From Trichobilharzia regenti (Eukaryota > Platyhelminthes > Trematoda > Strigeidida > Schistosomatidae): a DNA stretch of 64,000 nucleotides. The notes beneath the pieces were generated by a model that saw nothing but the letters and a program-made list of their open reading frames with translations, was not told the DNA's origin and ran no database searches. The stretch spans positions 81,876,903 to 81,940,902 of the forward strand of contig OX235262.1 of NCBI GenBank assembly GCA_944472135.2. The letters run 5' to 3'. How positions within the stretch are numbered: the first letter of the stretch is position 1; every line of letters begins with the position of its first letter. This document shows, piece by piece, positions 1 to 9,066 of this stretch. A program made the position numbers and the translations under genes.

Positions 1-294
1 AAGGAAATCAACACGTATTTATATATTTTCATGTACAATTATTATGGGTTATTCAAGCAAACAACACAGTCTTCTGATTGGTTGTTTCTCCCAGAAAGTT
101 GACCTTGCATCTCTTTGTGACTATTTCTTGAATGTCAGGTCATCTATATGTTAACTATATCTGCCTACGCCAAGTCTGCTGTGATTGGTTGTTGAATCAA
201 TCTTGTTCATATTTTCGCACGGCCAATATTTGCGACACAAACATTGAGGTAAATAATCGTCTACCAATTTGGCTAGCAGCCTGTTCTCATCACA
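1..294 (-). repeat. 3' LTR of LTR-1 element (partial)
   Basis: Position 1 corresponds to position 1148 of the 5' LTR, so about 42 bp lie outside the window. Compared with that copy it carries a roughly 16-bp insertion near 137-152. The polypurine tract abuts its minus-strand start at 294/295. Confidence 0.75.
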
Positions 295-304
295 CTCGTC
301 CCCC

Positions 305-400
305 TGTCAAAAACTTGGGACTGAAGTTGGTTCGGCCTTCTTGGTTCTAAGCGCTTTGTTCGTTCGACTTGCTGTCTGGAGCCGCGTAGCTCGCTTATGT
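305..400 (-). pseudogene. C-terminal tail of LTR-1 polyprotein (remnant)
   Basis: On the minus strand a frame rich in basic residues (ends TKKAEPTSVPSF then stop) finishes a few bases before the polypurine tract and the 3' LTR. A Lys/Arg-rich tail at the end of pol is usual for LTR elements, whose integrase tails are basic. Only about 30 codons remain, so the assignment rests on position and composition rather than on homology. Confidence 0.4.
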
Positions 401-460
401 TCACCTGTTGTTATGTACTGCTGCTGAGTGAGTTATTAGAGTTTTCCCCGTCCCCAATTA

Positions 461-823
461 TGTTATGTACTCATCGAGTAGTTAATAGTCCTGACGCGGA
501 AAGAGGGAAATCAGAAGACCACCAGGTTTACGATGATGTACGAAATGTGTGTGAACCAGAATAATGTACAAGTGTCTAATACAAAAGTATATGTGAAAAT
601 GGCTAATACACATAAACCCATAAGATAACGTCTTACCATGATTGGTTGTAATGTCATGTGATAACAAGATCATACATTGTTGATTTAGTTAGTGGACAGA
701 CAAAAGCATATTGTCAGTTATAATGAAATATCGATCCATTTACACATAGCAAAATATAATAGACTGTCGAAAACAAAACACACATCACGTGGGTACATAT
801 CACCTGTTTCTCTTTGTTCGCCA
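461..823 (-). mobile_element. LTR-2 copy nested in LTR-1
   Basis: The minus strand of 461-823 aligns along its length with 51417-51776. Shared blocks include GACCAC..AGGTTTGCGATGAT, CGCGTCAGGACTATTA and GTACATAACA. The minus-strand end is followed, as at 51.78 kb, by a primer-site-like GGGGACGGGGAAAACT (460-441). The copy therefore carries an LTR plus some leader and lies inside the deleted LTR-1 element. The TG end near 823 is approximate. Confidence 0.6.
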
Positions 824-850
824 TTGCGATTGTGTCTGCATAACCCCATC

Positions 851-1081
851 TCAAAGTGGTCCATCCCACTTTGGAAACTGCTTGCCTGACCCCGTCGCAC
901 ATTCGTCAGTATTTTGCCTCACACTTTCATATGCTGCTTTCTCCCGATTTTCCAGCAGCGTCTCAAGTAGCAGCCTCATCGCTGACAGATCTTGAACGTC
1001 ACTTAACTGCGCAGAAGCCTCGAAGTCCTGCCCGAAGATCCATATGTCTCCATCAAAAACTGCAGGGCATAGGTTTTCCAT
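851..1081 (-). pseudogene. Gag-like N-terminal fragment of LTR-1
   Basis: An open frame starts at the first ATG after the LTR and primer site (ATG at 1081) and runs 76 codons. It begins MENLCPAVFDGDIWIF and continues with an acidic, helical, leucine-rich stretch (QLSDVQDLSAMRLLLETLLE). Its position directly behind the 5' LTR is where gag begins in gypsy-like elements, and Gag is the RNA-packaging structural protein. The frame then breaks just before the nested LTR-2 copy. I do not recognise a specific Gag family, so the call rests on location. The frame is open upstream into the LTR (to 1123), but that ATG is less plausible because it lies inside the LTR. Confidence 0.45.
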
Positions 1082-1105
1082 TTGTCGGTAGGCAGCGACA
1101 CCAAA

Positions 1106-1423
1106 TGTAACAACAGAAGACAAGGGCCAGGCAACAGGTCGTTTATTAAGGAAATCAACACGTATTTATATATTTTCATATGCATTATTATGGGTTATTC
1201 AAGCAAACAACACAGTCTTCTGATTGGTTGTTTCTCCCAGAAAGTTGACCTTGCATCTCTTTGTGTCTGTTTCTTAAATGTCAGGTCATCTGCCTACGCC
1301 AAGTCTGCTGTGATTGGTTGTTGAATCAATCTTGTTCATATTTTCGCACGGCCAATATTTGCGACACAAACATTGAGGTAAATAATTGTCTACCAATTTG
1401 GCTAGCAGCCTGCTGTCACCACA
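1106..1423 (-). repeat. 5' LTR of LTR-1 element
   Basis: This 318-bp terminal repeat reads TGTGGTGACAGC to GTTGTTACA on the minus strand. It is highly similar to 1-294 and 2288-2592. The edge-to-edge match of three copies, the TG...CA termini and the adjacent primer-site-like sequence support an LTR. Confidence 0.8.
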
Positions 1424-1429
1424 CTATTA

Positions 1430-1844
1430 CCTTTAAATAATTTCGAGGTTGGTAAATACTCCTACGTGCATAATACACAAAATCGTCACAATATTGATGA
1501 ACTACTGATCAGTTCTTACAACTTGATCAAATGAGGTTATTGAACTTGTTATTCAACTATTGCTAGCTACCTCTTATCTTAACAAACTGCTTTGGTTTGA
1601 AGTAAATCGAATTGAAAAGCAACATTAAGATAACATCTGTCACTTGATGGTGCGACCTAAGCATGCGTGGCGATTGGTATGCAATGGTAGGACCCAAAGT
1701 CATCAGTGAAGAGATTATGGAAGGCTTTAATTCAAAAGTTATACGTTGGTAGAACTTCATTTTAAGGAAAAACTAATATGTTCTAAGAATTTTGGTGTAA
1801 TTCACTTCGTAACTATATGGTCTTATCCCGCTGAAAAATTTGAC
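1430..1844. other. AT-rich spacer, nothing recognised
   Basis: The short open frames here (for example 1563-1760 minus) show no retroelement motif and no recognisable domain. Confidence 0.4.
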
Positions 1845-2040
1845 ATCAACAGGAACCCGAATAAGAATCGATCAGTTGGGTGTCCAATGGTGATATAGAG
1901 GAGATCGTCTACAGCGGGTATGAAAGCTTATGTGCATTCATGGGGCCAGCTGAAAGGACTGCAGAGAACAGAATGAAATGGTGATGCACTGTTGAAGCCC
2001 TATGTTCCACTGGGAACCTGAAGGAGCAATAATCAATCAT
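1845..2040 (+). mobile_element. RTE-3 3' end
   Basis: The stretch encodes a degenerate RTE C-terminus. It contains the GGAGATCGT block, the GAAGCCCTATGTTCCACTGGGAACC end block and a short AT-rich tail (GGAGCAATAATCAATCAT). It aligns with 30500-30690. Only the last about 190 bp are kept, as expected from 5' truncation during target-primed reverse transcription. Confidence 0.6.
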
Positions 2041-2199
2041 CACGAACTCGTTGACCAATAAAACTGTAACAGCCCCAGACAGACGTATCCTCCCAGTTTT
2101 TGAAAATTTTCACTCGTCGCTATCTATAGGCCTAGTTTTGAGGCTTTCGTATTACCAATCAATCACTCAGCTGAAATACAGTGTTCTGTGATTTCCAGA

Positions 2200-3075
2200 T
2201 TCTGCCAATCATTGATACCTAGCAATTCAACTGAGCTTGTGGCGCGAGTTATATCGGCCGTTGCTCGTGCTCAAGAACATCTCCCAGTGTAACAACAGAA
2301 GACAAAGACCAGCAACAGATCGTTTTATTACGGAAATCAGCACGTATTTATATATATTTCATGTACATTATTATAGCTTATTCAAGCAAACAAGCACAGT
2401 CTTCTGGTTGGTTGTTTCTGGTTTCTCGGAAAGTTAAGCCATATGTCTGCGAATCCTATTTGCCCACGTTAAGTCTGCTGTGATTGGTTGTTGCATCCGC
2501 CTTGTTCATATTTTCCCACGGCCAATATTAGTGACCTAGACATTGACGTAAATTAATGTCTACCAATTGGCTAGCAGCCTGCTCTCACCACTCCAGTATG
2601 GCTAAGTCAAAGGTGTAGTTCAAACCACTAACAGTTCGATATTGGACCATCTGATCCGAATTGGCCACAAAGCCAGCATTGAAGAATCCTTCTCTATCAT
2701 CTACCGGGTGCCAAAAACATCGAAGTACCGCATGCTCCATACAGCACAGGCTATCACAGTTCGCGTGAAACAACCAGTGATTTGTGTGCAAAAGAAGCAA
2801 GTCCAGCCACTACTACTGCCCTGGTCTTCAACAGAGACCATAAATTCATGAATTTGTAATATTATCTTACCTAATTTTTATGACATTCAGTTTATTGTTA
2901 TGTTGATGCTATTGAACTGTAATCTATTGATATTATTGATTCGATGTTATTTAAAGAACATTAGTGTTGTTCATAACACTAATTCATTCATTCACTACAA
3001 TGTATATATAACTGTATAGCTTGATGATGAATTTATCAAAAAGAGTATTCTTTGTTCAGTAACCATTTTTTGAAA
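2200..3075 (+). mobile_element. PLE-D 3' portion, split by a solo LTR
   Basis: Upstream of the LTR, 2240-2287 encodes the start of a GIY-YIG domain (ASYIGRCS). Downstream, 2593-2850 encodes the C-terminal tail, including LDHLIRIGHKASIEESFSII and QKKQVQPLLLPW, and ends near 2850. The 3' untranslated part runs to about 3060 and ends in TATTCTTTGTTCAGT, a terminus shared with PLE-B. The second copy at 23.1-24.3 kb shows the two coding parts joined. GIY-YIG is the nuclease of Penelope-like retroelements. This copy is a dead fragment. Confidence 0.75.
2288..2592 (-). mobile_element. Solo LTR-1 inserted in PLE-D
   Basis: A 305-bp LTR-1 copy has CCAG on both sides (2284-2287 and 2593-2596; five bases with one mismatch if extended to CCCAG/TCCAG). 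The flanking PLE sequence is continuous with the uninterrupted copy at 23.86 kb (ATCTCCCAG then TATGACTAAG). This is a solo LTR with a target duplication, left by LTR-LTR recombination, and it is younger than the PLE. Confidence 0.85.
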
Positions 3076-3507
3076 ATTCGTTTTTCTACAAGAAGCAAAG
3101 TTATTTTTTGACCTAAGGGAATTAAAACAAACGAACCCTTTAATAAAAATTTAAACAGCTCATGATAAGACAAAGATTAATTTAGGATATTCTATGTCAG
3201 TATTATAAAATTCGATAACGAATGTACGCGTCAATATATACATGCGAAAATCGAAGTGTCATTTACTTCAATGAGAAATTAAGATGATAAGAGCGGAGTA
3301 ATTAAAGAAGAAAGCTCTATTTGTTTGTCGAATGTTGCTTTCTTATGTTATAAGCTGTTTCTTTCACAGCCTACTTGATTGCTAATACAACACTGTAAGC
3401 CAACATATTCTCCGCTAATAAAGACGTTCACAACTTGACGGTAATCGTCGGTTAATACAAAAAATTACTTCTGTAGATATTTTGTTCAATAGACGGAATG
3501 TTATCTG
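3076..3507. other. AT-rich spacer, nothing recognised
   Basis: No long open frame, tRNA-like sequence or family match was seen. Confidence 0.4.
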
Positions 3508-3700
3508 ATATTATTATTATCATTGTTCCTTTGGGTTGCGAGTGAAATATAGGGCTTCAATATAACACATTTTCAATTCAGTCTGTTCTCTGTACTCTTG
3601 TTCAGCTGGTTCCACGATTGCCCATATGCTTTTATTTCCTCCTCCATGTCATACTCAGACCTACGCCCAAACTGACACTTTCCACTCGATGGCATAGCAC
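3508..3700 (-). mobile_element. RTE-3-like 3' end fragment
   Basis: The segment begins with ATTATTATTATCATTG and the complement of the RTE end (TTCCTTTGGGTTGCGAGTG, AGGGCTTC). It continues with the complement of the CATATG..TCCTCCATG block seen at 30.6 kb. It meets a plus-strand RTE-1 piece near 3710, making a head-to-head chimera. Confidence 0.5.
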
Positions 3701-3714
3701 GTTTGACGTTACTC

Positions 3715-3945
3715 AATGGTCACCTGAAAGAAACGACCTCCTTTACCTACCTGTGAAGCATCGTTTCAAATACAGGCCGACGAAAGTGACGAGGATATCA
3801 AAGCAAAAATGGGAAAAGCAACACAAGCTTTCATTACTCTCAAGTCTGCATGGAGGTCAGCACCACTCAGCATGAAAATAAGATCCGGATTTTCAACTCC
3901 AATGTGAAGTCAGTGCTACTATACGGATCAGAGACATTTTTTTCC
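3715..3945 (+). mobile_element. RTE-1 internal fragment
   Basis: The sequence matches the RTE-1 segment CACCTGAAAGAAACGACCTC through GTGAAGTCAGTGCTACTATA (compare 41546-41760). It codes for the region after the RT core with the block KARIGKA..FITL.SVWRS. Both ends are truncated. Confidence 0.65.
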
Positions 3946-3956
3946 TTCACGTTCCC

Positions 3957-4164
3957 CCGTTGAAACATAAGGCTTCCAGCTCTTTGCTTGAAGTTTCTAT
4001 AGCAGTGTTTATTTTACGAGATAGGGTTGCTAGGCTCATGCCCAACCTTTCCTCTTTATCGGTCTTAATACTAGCTTAACGAGGTAAAGGAGTGCATCAG
4101 CAGGGGATCGAACCCTGGACCACATGCGTGGTGGCGAACATTCTACCGCTGTACCACTGACGCT
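3957..4164 (-). mobile_element. tRNA-Gly-like SINE
   Basis: The minus-strand head (4093-4163, 71 bp) is tRNA-like. It has an acceptor stem GCGTCAG/CTGATGC (six pairs and one G-U), an A-box region TGGTACAGCGGTAGAA and a B box GGTTCGATCCC. It resembles eukaryotic tRNA-Gly, but the anticodon loop is one base short, so it is a SINE promoter rather than a working tRNA. The body includes GGTTGGGCATGAGCCTAGC and AACCCTATCTCGTAAAA. Related copies lie at 50.2-50.4 and 51.06-51.24 kb. Confidence 0.7.
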
Positions 4165-4450
4165 TATAAATACTACTATAAATATAATCCTAGCTATCTA
4201 TGAGTTGATCAATGAAGTAGTATATTTATCTCGGCTTTCAGTGTGTGTGTGTGTGTGTGCTGAATGAAATTCATCACCAACTTGATGATTAAGCAAAGTG
4301 ATGGTTTCAATGATCTCTCTGTCTCCTTGTCTGGCTGGTGTCATCTGTTGTTTTCTGTTTTCCATACTTTCATGCTAACTGATTAGTCAGTCTGCTACCA
4401 CCAATCTTATGCAACACTGTTCTCTACTCGCCAGTTTATTAATTAGAAAC
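4165..4450. repeat. Spacer with a (TG)n microsatellite
   Basis: A TG dinucleotide run lies at about 4238-4259. The rest is unique AT-rich sequence without a recognisable gene. Confidence 0.5.
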
Positions 4451-5416
4451 ATTATTATTATTATCATTATTATTACATCCTTTAATTCTTAGAGGAACAT
4501 AGGGCTTCAGCCGCGCGTCTCCATTGCCTTCGGTTCTCTGCCAGCTTTTTCACCCCACTCCAAGTCTACCTACACATGCTTTCATCTCCTCTTCACATCA
4601 CCTCCTCCAAGTCACCCCAACCTCACGCTGACGAACAACTCGCCGCTACTCCTTCGAGTTACACTCGAGCAATGGATTGTCTAGTGATGTCACTTGATGG
4701 TTTCATTTCTCAGAGTATGGCCAATCCATCTTCATTTCTTCCTGCCTATATGTTTCACAATCGTTCCTACTGTGTTGGTTCGCTCATTGCCAGAGATCCC
4801 ATTATGTTGCTGATCTTTCTGACCAGCCATCTGATCTTGAGTGGTATTGAGCGAAGACAACTGTTAATGAAGGTCTGTAGTTTGTTTGACATGCTCTTTA
4901 TGATGCAAAACCCAAGTCCCTGATCCGTATAGTGAGTAGCAGTGACTGACTTCACATTGGAGTTGAAGATCCGATGTTATTTTTGATATTGAGTGCTGTT
5001 GACCTCCACACAGACTTGAGAGTAATGAAAGCCCGTCTTGCTTTTCCGATTCTAGCTTTGATATCCTCGTCACTTCCGTCGGCCTGTAGTTGAAACGATG
5101 CTTCCCAGGTGGGTGGGTGGGTAGTTAAAGGAGGTTGTTTCTTTCAGGTTCCTCCCATTTATGCAGGCTGATTGTTGTCCGTTGTTGTTATTGTTGCTGT
5201 TGGTGTTGGTGTTGGCCAGGAATCTTCATCACCTCTGTTTTATCTATGTTTACCTGAAGGAAGTCCTATCTTGTCTGGATGCTTCTCCCTGTGTCGACTT
5301 GTTTCTTTTCACTTGCATATCTTCCAGTTTGTGTGAAATCAGGCATATATCATCGGCAAAGTCCAGATCCTCGAAGTTGTTTTTTGTGTTAGTCCATTTT
5401 ATGCTTGTTTCCTCAT
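4450..5416 (-). mobile_element. RTE-1 copy, 5'-truncated
   Basis: Read on the minus strand, it starts in the connection after the RT core (ADDICLISHKLEDMQ region, 5330-5380), covers the C-terminal domain, and ends with the complement of GCCCTATGTTCCTCTAAG plus a TTA/TAA repeat at 4451-4475. RTE elements encode an endonuclease and reverse transcriptase and move by target-primed reverse transcription. This copy has frameshifts and no start. Sister copies lie at 14.9, 25.2, 35.3, 41.1, 45.9 and 59.9 kb. Confidence 0.85.
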
Positions 5417-6639
5417 ATTAAGAGTTAAATAAATGACTTTTTCTTTTCGGACTACAGTATTAATCAATACTTCCTGAAATGTAGCTCATTCTAAGTTAAC
5501 AACAAGAAACCTGCTAACATCATCACCATTACCTAATTAATACCTACTCTCAGAAATACGTAATTCACACTGAAATCACTCACTTTCTTTACCTGATAAT
5601 AAAAAAGAGCAAAGCTGTGATAAAAAAAAATTGACGATATTTTATCTTCATACTGTTGCCTTTAAACGAAAATCGATTTATAAGTTCACTTATAGTCTTG
5701 GTGTGTGGTTCACCAAAAATCTTCTTTAAATTATTCTGTTGTTGTGGTTGCTGTTGTTGTTATTGTTGTTATTATTATTATTGTTATTGTGGTTTATTGC
5801 TTACATTTGAAGAAATTTCAATAACATTTGATCGATACAATGTACATACATGCATAGTGAACAAGTATTGCTTATAATGAATTCAAGGTGCTTCAAATTT
5901 TAACGGATTAACACTTCAATGAGACAAAATATGTATGCAAACACATGTGACACTGACTTTGATTACTCCTTATCGGAGAGTGTTTCTTTTTCTTATCAAC
6001 CAATGTAAAATGAAATTTCACTCCTGGTCTTACTGTTGAGGCTTCAGATCTTTTATATGAATCTTCACCAAGAATATATGTGTTATTAAATTCAAACATT
6101 CAATACCTCATCATATGATGTGATACAGTTCTAGATGTCGAAAACAAGTGGGAATGATGACATTTGTCCAGATTGCTTGATTTTCCTAGCACACCACTCA
6201 TCATTTCAAGCCTAAATTTTTTCATCATCACTTCAGACTGTATTTTTTGTATTTAAGTGTGGAATGCCTAAAAGTATATCAAGGTCAATCAATGCTAAGG
6301 TTAATGCTAGTGAATCTGAGACACCTCCATTTGTTCTTGGAAATAATCAAGTTGGTTCATTTGCAGAAGAAGCACTACAACAACTCCTATTTTATTTTTT
6401 TTAAGTTCTTCACTTCATATGTTTTTTTTTTACCAAATATTCAGTGCTATTTCGTTCGATCATAACATTCGCTTATTACTATAAAATCTTTCGGAAGACT
6501 TCGTTATTTTCTGATATAATGAAAAGACTGTGATGCTTTACCTTCGTATACTGTTTAAGCCATACAACCACTCTTTAGAGTGAATACTGAAACCTAAGGA
6601 TTGGGCAAGGTTCTTGTATTTTTATTTCCCGTTGAGTTT
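5417..6639. other. Unassigned AT-rich region
   Basis: It holds a CTG/TTG/TTA-rich simple stretch at 5738-5796. There is a 63-codon minus-strand frame at 5908-6099 (starts MFEFNNTYILGEDSYKR, with a Lys-rich KKKKHS patch) that I cannot relate to any retroelement. It could be a host exon or chance. No splice or promoter evidence decides. Confidence 0.35.
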
Positions 6640-6779
6640 CCATATTAGTTTGTTTATTAGATATATCACACAATGAAACAGTATTATTATTTACTGGATT
6701 ACAAGGTTTCGAAAACAATATATATTGTTCATAATCATCTCATCAATTATAATCACACGGCTTCGGAACTTGAGTTTTA

Positions 6780-7190
6780 TAGTTTTCTTTGTCGTAGAGG
6801 TAGTAGAATTTTCCAGATATCAGGGACAGGTGATGAATCATTCCTATTACATGTATTTGCATTTGATTCGATAAACAAAGCTTCTGTTACCAATCTCTCC
6901 CTATACCCTGTGACATTAGATTTTAAAACTGTCATCCTATCCCATCCTATTGTATGGTTGTGTGTAATTGCATGTAGTTCTATAGCTGAACTAGTCTTTA
7001 GATTTCTTATCTCATTTGGGTCAAGCAGTCTAGATTTTGCAAAGTTTTTATGTTCAGCTAGTCTGACTGACTGACCCTGTTCTACTAGTTTGACCTATGT
7101 ATTTGACCTGACAATCATTCCAGCAGGGTATTAGATAAACTAAATTGTTTTGTTTTAAAGGCTCCTCCACAGGATCCTATAACTGACAAA
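6780..7190 (-). pseudogene. PLE-A GIY-YIG endonuclease and C-terminal tail
   Basis: Read with frameshifts on the minus strand, the region gives LVYLIPC then KYIGQTSR and VRLAEHKN, the GIY-YIG signature with its Cys-rich entry. It continues as HTIGWDRMTVLK, GYRERLVTEALFIES and DIWKILLPLR. The nuclease nicks target DNA in Penelope-like elements. Several breaks make it non-functional. A partial duplicate of the tail is at 7835-8030 on the plus strand. Confidence 0.75.
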
Positions 7191-7278
7191 GCTTGTTTCT
7201 AATTAAGTTTGTGGGTGGTTTGAATACAGCCACTTTTATTCCTGCCTTGTTAAGAATTCTGCGTAGGGCTTCCGAGGT

Positions 7279-7815
7279 TCATTCCTTGTATGGAATTACT
7301 ACTGATGATTTAGATTCCTTATTGTTGTTGTCGCCACTAATAGTATTATTATTATTATTATTATCACTATCACTATTGCTACTATCATTATTTATTTTAT
7401 TTTTAGATTTCTTTACATATTTCCTGACTAATTTATTCGGATAATTATTAAGTTTCAAGGCTTCTTTTATGCGTATCACTTCCTGTCTTAGATTTTCCTT
7501 GGTACTACTTAGTTTTTGTGCCCTGTTACTTAAACATTTCACCAATCCTATTTTTACTGACATAGGATGGGATGATCGGAAGTCTAAATATCTGTTTGAA
7601 TGTGTGGGTTTCCTGTAAACATTAGTGTTTAACTTCCCATCTTCTTTCCTTTTTACATTGCAATCTAGCATTGGAAGCTCCCCTTCCTGACTTTCTAAGT
7701 CATAAGTGAATTGAATTGCCTCTATCTTCGAGTTGATGTGTTCGAAAAATCTCTCTATATCTTGTGTTCTGAGTACAGTGAATGTGTCATCAACATACCT
7801 CCACTTCACCCCCAC
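7279..7815 (-). pseudogene. PLE-A reverse transcriptase, C-terminal half
   Basis: This 178-codon frame starts inside the RT. Near its N-terminus it has RYVDDTFTVL, the catalytic YVDD box. Around residues 38-75 it has the PLE-type continuation LPMLDCNVKRKEDGKLNTNV then YRKPTHSNRYLD. The C-terminal third is an Asn/Ser-rich low-complexity linker. RT copies the element RNA. The fingers and earlier palm motifs are absent because the copy is 5'-truncated at the inverted junction. The frame stops at 7279, before the linked nuclease domain. Confidence 0.85.
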
Positions 7816-7834
7816 TCGAAAAGTATGCCGTTAC

Positions 7835-8030
7835 ACAAGACCATATAATAGGATGGGATAGGATGACAGTTTTAAAATCTAATGTCACAGGGTATAGGGA
7901 GAGATTGGTAACAGAAGCTTTGTTTATCGAATCAAATGCAAATACATGTAATAGGAATGATTCATCACCTGTCCCTGATATCTGGAAAATTCTACTACCT
8001 CTACGACATATGGGAGAGAACAAAGAAAAC
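7835..8030 (+). pseudogene. PLE-A C-terminal tail, inverted duplicate
   Basis: The open frame covers WDRMTVLKSN, RERLVTEALFIESNAN and DIWKILLPLR, nearly identical to the minus-strand original at 6780-6960. It runs into the SINE insertion at about 8030, which removes its natural end. Confidence 0.75.
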
Positions 8031-8031
8031 T

Positions 8032-8248
8032 ATAAAAAAAGTTAGAATTCAAGGACCATTGGATTGGGTCCCAGTGGCTCAATGGTCTACGAGCTCGCCT
8101 TGTAACCAAAATGTCCTGGGTTCGAATCCCGGTGGGTGCGTACTGCTGAAGAGTCCCAAACTAGGACGAAACAGATGTCCACTACTCCCAGGTTTTCCAG
8201 TGGTTCTCTAACTGATGTCAGCTCATGATTAAATCCTCCATGCAAAAC
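8032..8248 (+). mobile_element. tRNA-headed SINE with hammerhead ribozyme (copy a)
   Basis: It has a tRNA-like head with A box TGGCTCAATGG (8075-8085) and B box GGTTCGAATCC (8119-8129), a hammerhead ribozyme (8140-8185), and a tail ending GATTAAATCCTCCATGC. It is inserted in the right arm of PLE-A with a target duplication AAAACTAT (about 8028 and 8249), shown by comparison with the uninterrupted left arm. Pol III transcription is inferred from the boxes. Confidence 0.85.
8140..8185 (+). ncRNA. Hammerhead ribozyme, SINE copy a
   Basis: Stem I is GTACTG paired with CACTAC (five of six). The core CTGAAGA (8146-8152) fits CUGANGA with A at the free position 7. Stem II GTCC/GGAC is perfect and GAAA follows at 8168-8171. 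Stem III ACAGATGT has one mismatch, and the cleavage triplet is GTC. Every invariant core base is present, so activity is plausible but weakened by short stems. Confidence 0.65.
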
Positions 8249-8400
8249 TATGAAACTCAAGTTTCAAAGTCGTGTGATCATAATTGATGAAATGATTATG
8301 AACAATATATATTGTTTTCGAAACCTTGTAATCCAGTAAATAATAATACTGTTTCATTGTGTGATACATCTAATAAACAAACTAATATGGAATTACTTAC

Positions 8401-9066
8401 TACCACAGTGCCCATGTTTTACACATACGCCCCACCGAGTTTGTTGCATAAATGAATATGTGGCTGATGTGATTTGGTATAAAACTACTCATATCAACCA
8501 ATCACTTTCTTCATTATCGTTTATAATATTAAGCACATCATATATTATAGTCTGAGTAATTTCAGTTGCCAGAGGAGACTGTGTTGAAATGTCACCTACC
8601 CGAGCTGTGTAAACTGGTAATGGCGAATTTGATTTATGATACTATCAGTTCCCCTAAAGTATCTCTCTGGGCTGCGTTAAACCGGGTACATCGCTGATGG
8701 ACTCAACCTCAAGTGAGCGAAACGGCGTTTCGTAGATAAGGACATTTCAATCAGGTTAGCACTCACTACTGGTTGATATGAGGTGCATATAACTACTCAT
8801 TTTAATGAATTTATAGTATATTGTTAGTCATAAGTTGACTGACTAAATGACTTACTCCATATATCACTCGCTTTTGTGCTAGCTATAATGCATAAGCATA
8901 TTAGTGTGAATAGTTATCTCACCTTGGTCGATAAGCATGATTTAAGAATTGTACTCATATCTGGTTTGTCGGTTGAGTATTTTTCTCGTTTCATACACCT
9001 AGATACACATAGAGGAATGTTTTAGTTCAAATATACAGTTCTTGTTAAATTGCATCAGGATCGTAC
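8401..9066. other. Unassigned region with a hammerhead-like motif
   Basis: It contains CTGATGG at 8694-8700, a CTCA/TGAG stem, CGAAAC at 8718-8723 and a palindromic GAAACGGCGTTTC. This looks like a decayed hammerhead of a different type. The remainder has no recognised element. Confidence 0.35.

Larger units (their letters stand above)
1..1423 (-). mobile_element. LTR-1 retrotransposon, internally deleted, gypsy-like
   Basis: On the minus strand the element runs from a 5' LTR (1106-1423) through a short internal region to a 3' LTR (1-294, cut by the window edge). The LTRs begin TGTG and end TTACA. Right after the 5' LTR comes TTTGGTGTCGCTGCC, placed where a primer binding site should be and resembling the TTTGGCGACG start of many Ty3/gypsy elements. 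Just before the 3' LTR is a purine tract, ACAGGGGGACGAG (complement of 295-307). Only about 810 bp lie between the LTRs, so most of gag-pol is missing. A different LTR (LTR-2) occupies 461-823. The gypsy assignment is inference from the priming site and layout, since no RT or integrase core is present. Confidence 0.75.
6640..8400. mobile_element. PLE-A in inverted-repeat arrangement
   Basis: A minus-strand 3' half of a Penelope-like element (7816 down to about 6640) meets head-to-head, at 7816/7817, a plus-strand copy of only the C-terminal tail and 3' end (7817-8400). The two arms match over hundreds of bases, for example AGATTTTAAAACTGTCATCC at about 6919 against its complement near 7870, and ATATATTGTTTTCGAAACC at about 8307 against its complement near 6710. 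Inverted or partial terminal copies of this kind are characteristic of PLE insertions. The right arm is interrupted by a ribozyme SINE. Confidence 0.8.

Noticed and set aside
4093..4163. Possible functional tRNA-Gly gene
   Set aside because: The anticodon loop is one base short, the anticodon stem does not pair, and the sequence continues into a repeated SINE body.
5161..5421. Leu/Val-rich frame resembling a signal or membrane peptide (also at 25249, 35212, 41304, 46663)
   Set aside because: Antisense to the RTE-1 CAACAACA-rich coding stretch, and repeated with each RTE-1 copy.
5908..6099. 63-codon minus-strand frame that could be a host exon
   Set aside because: Composition looks protein-like, but there is no homology I can name, no splice evidence and the length is near chance for the region. 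Kept only as a note.
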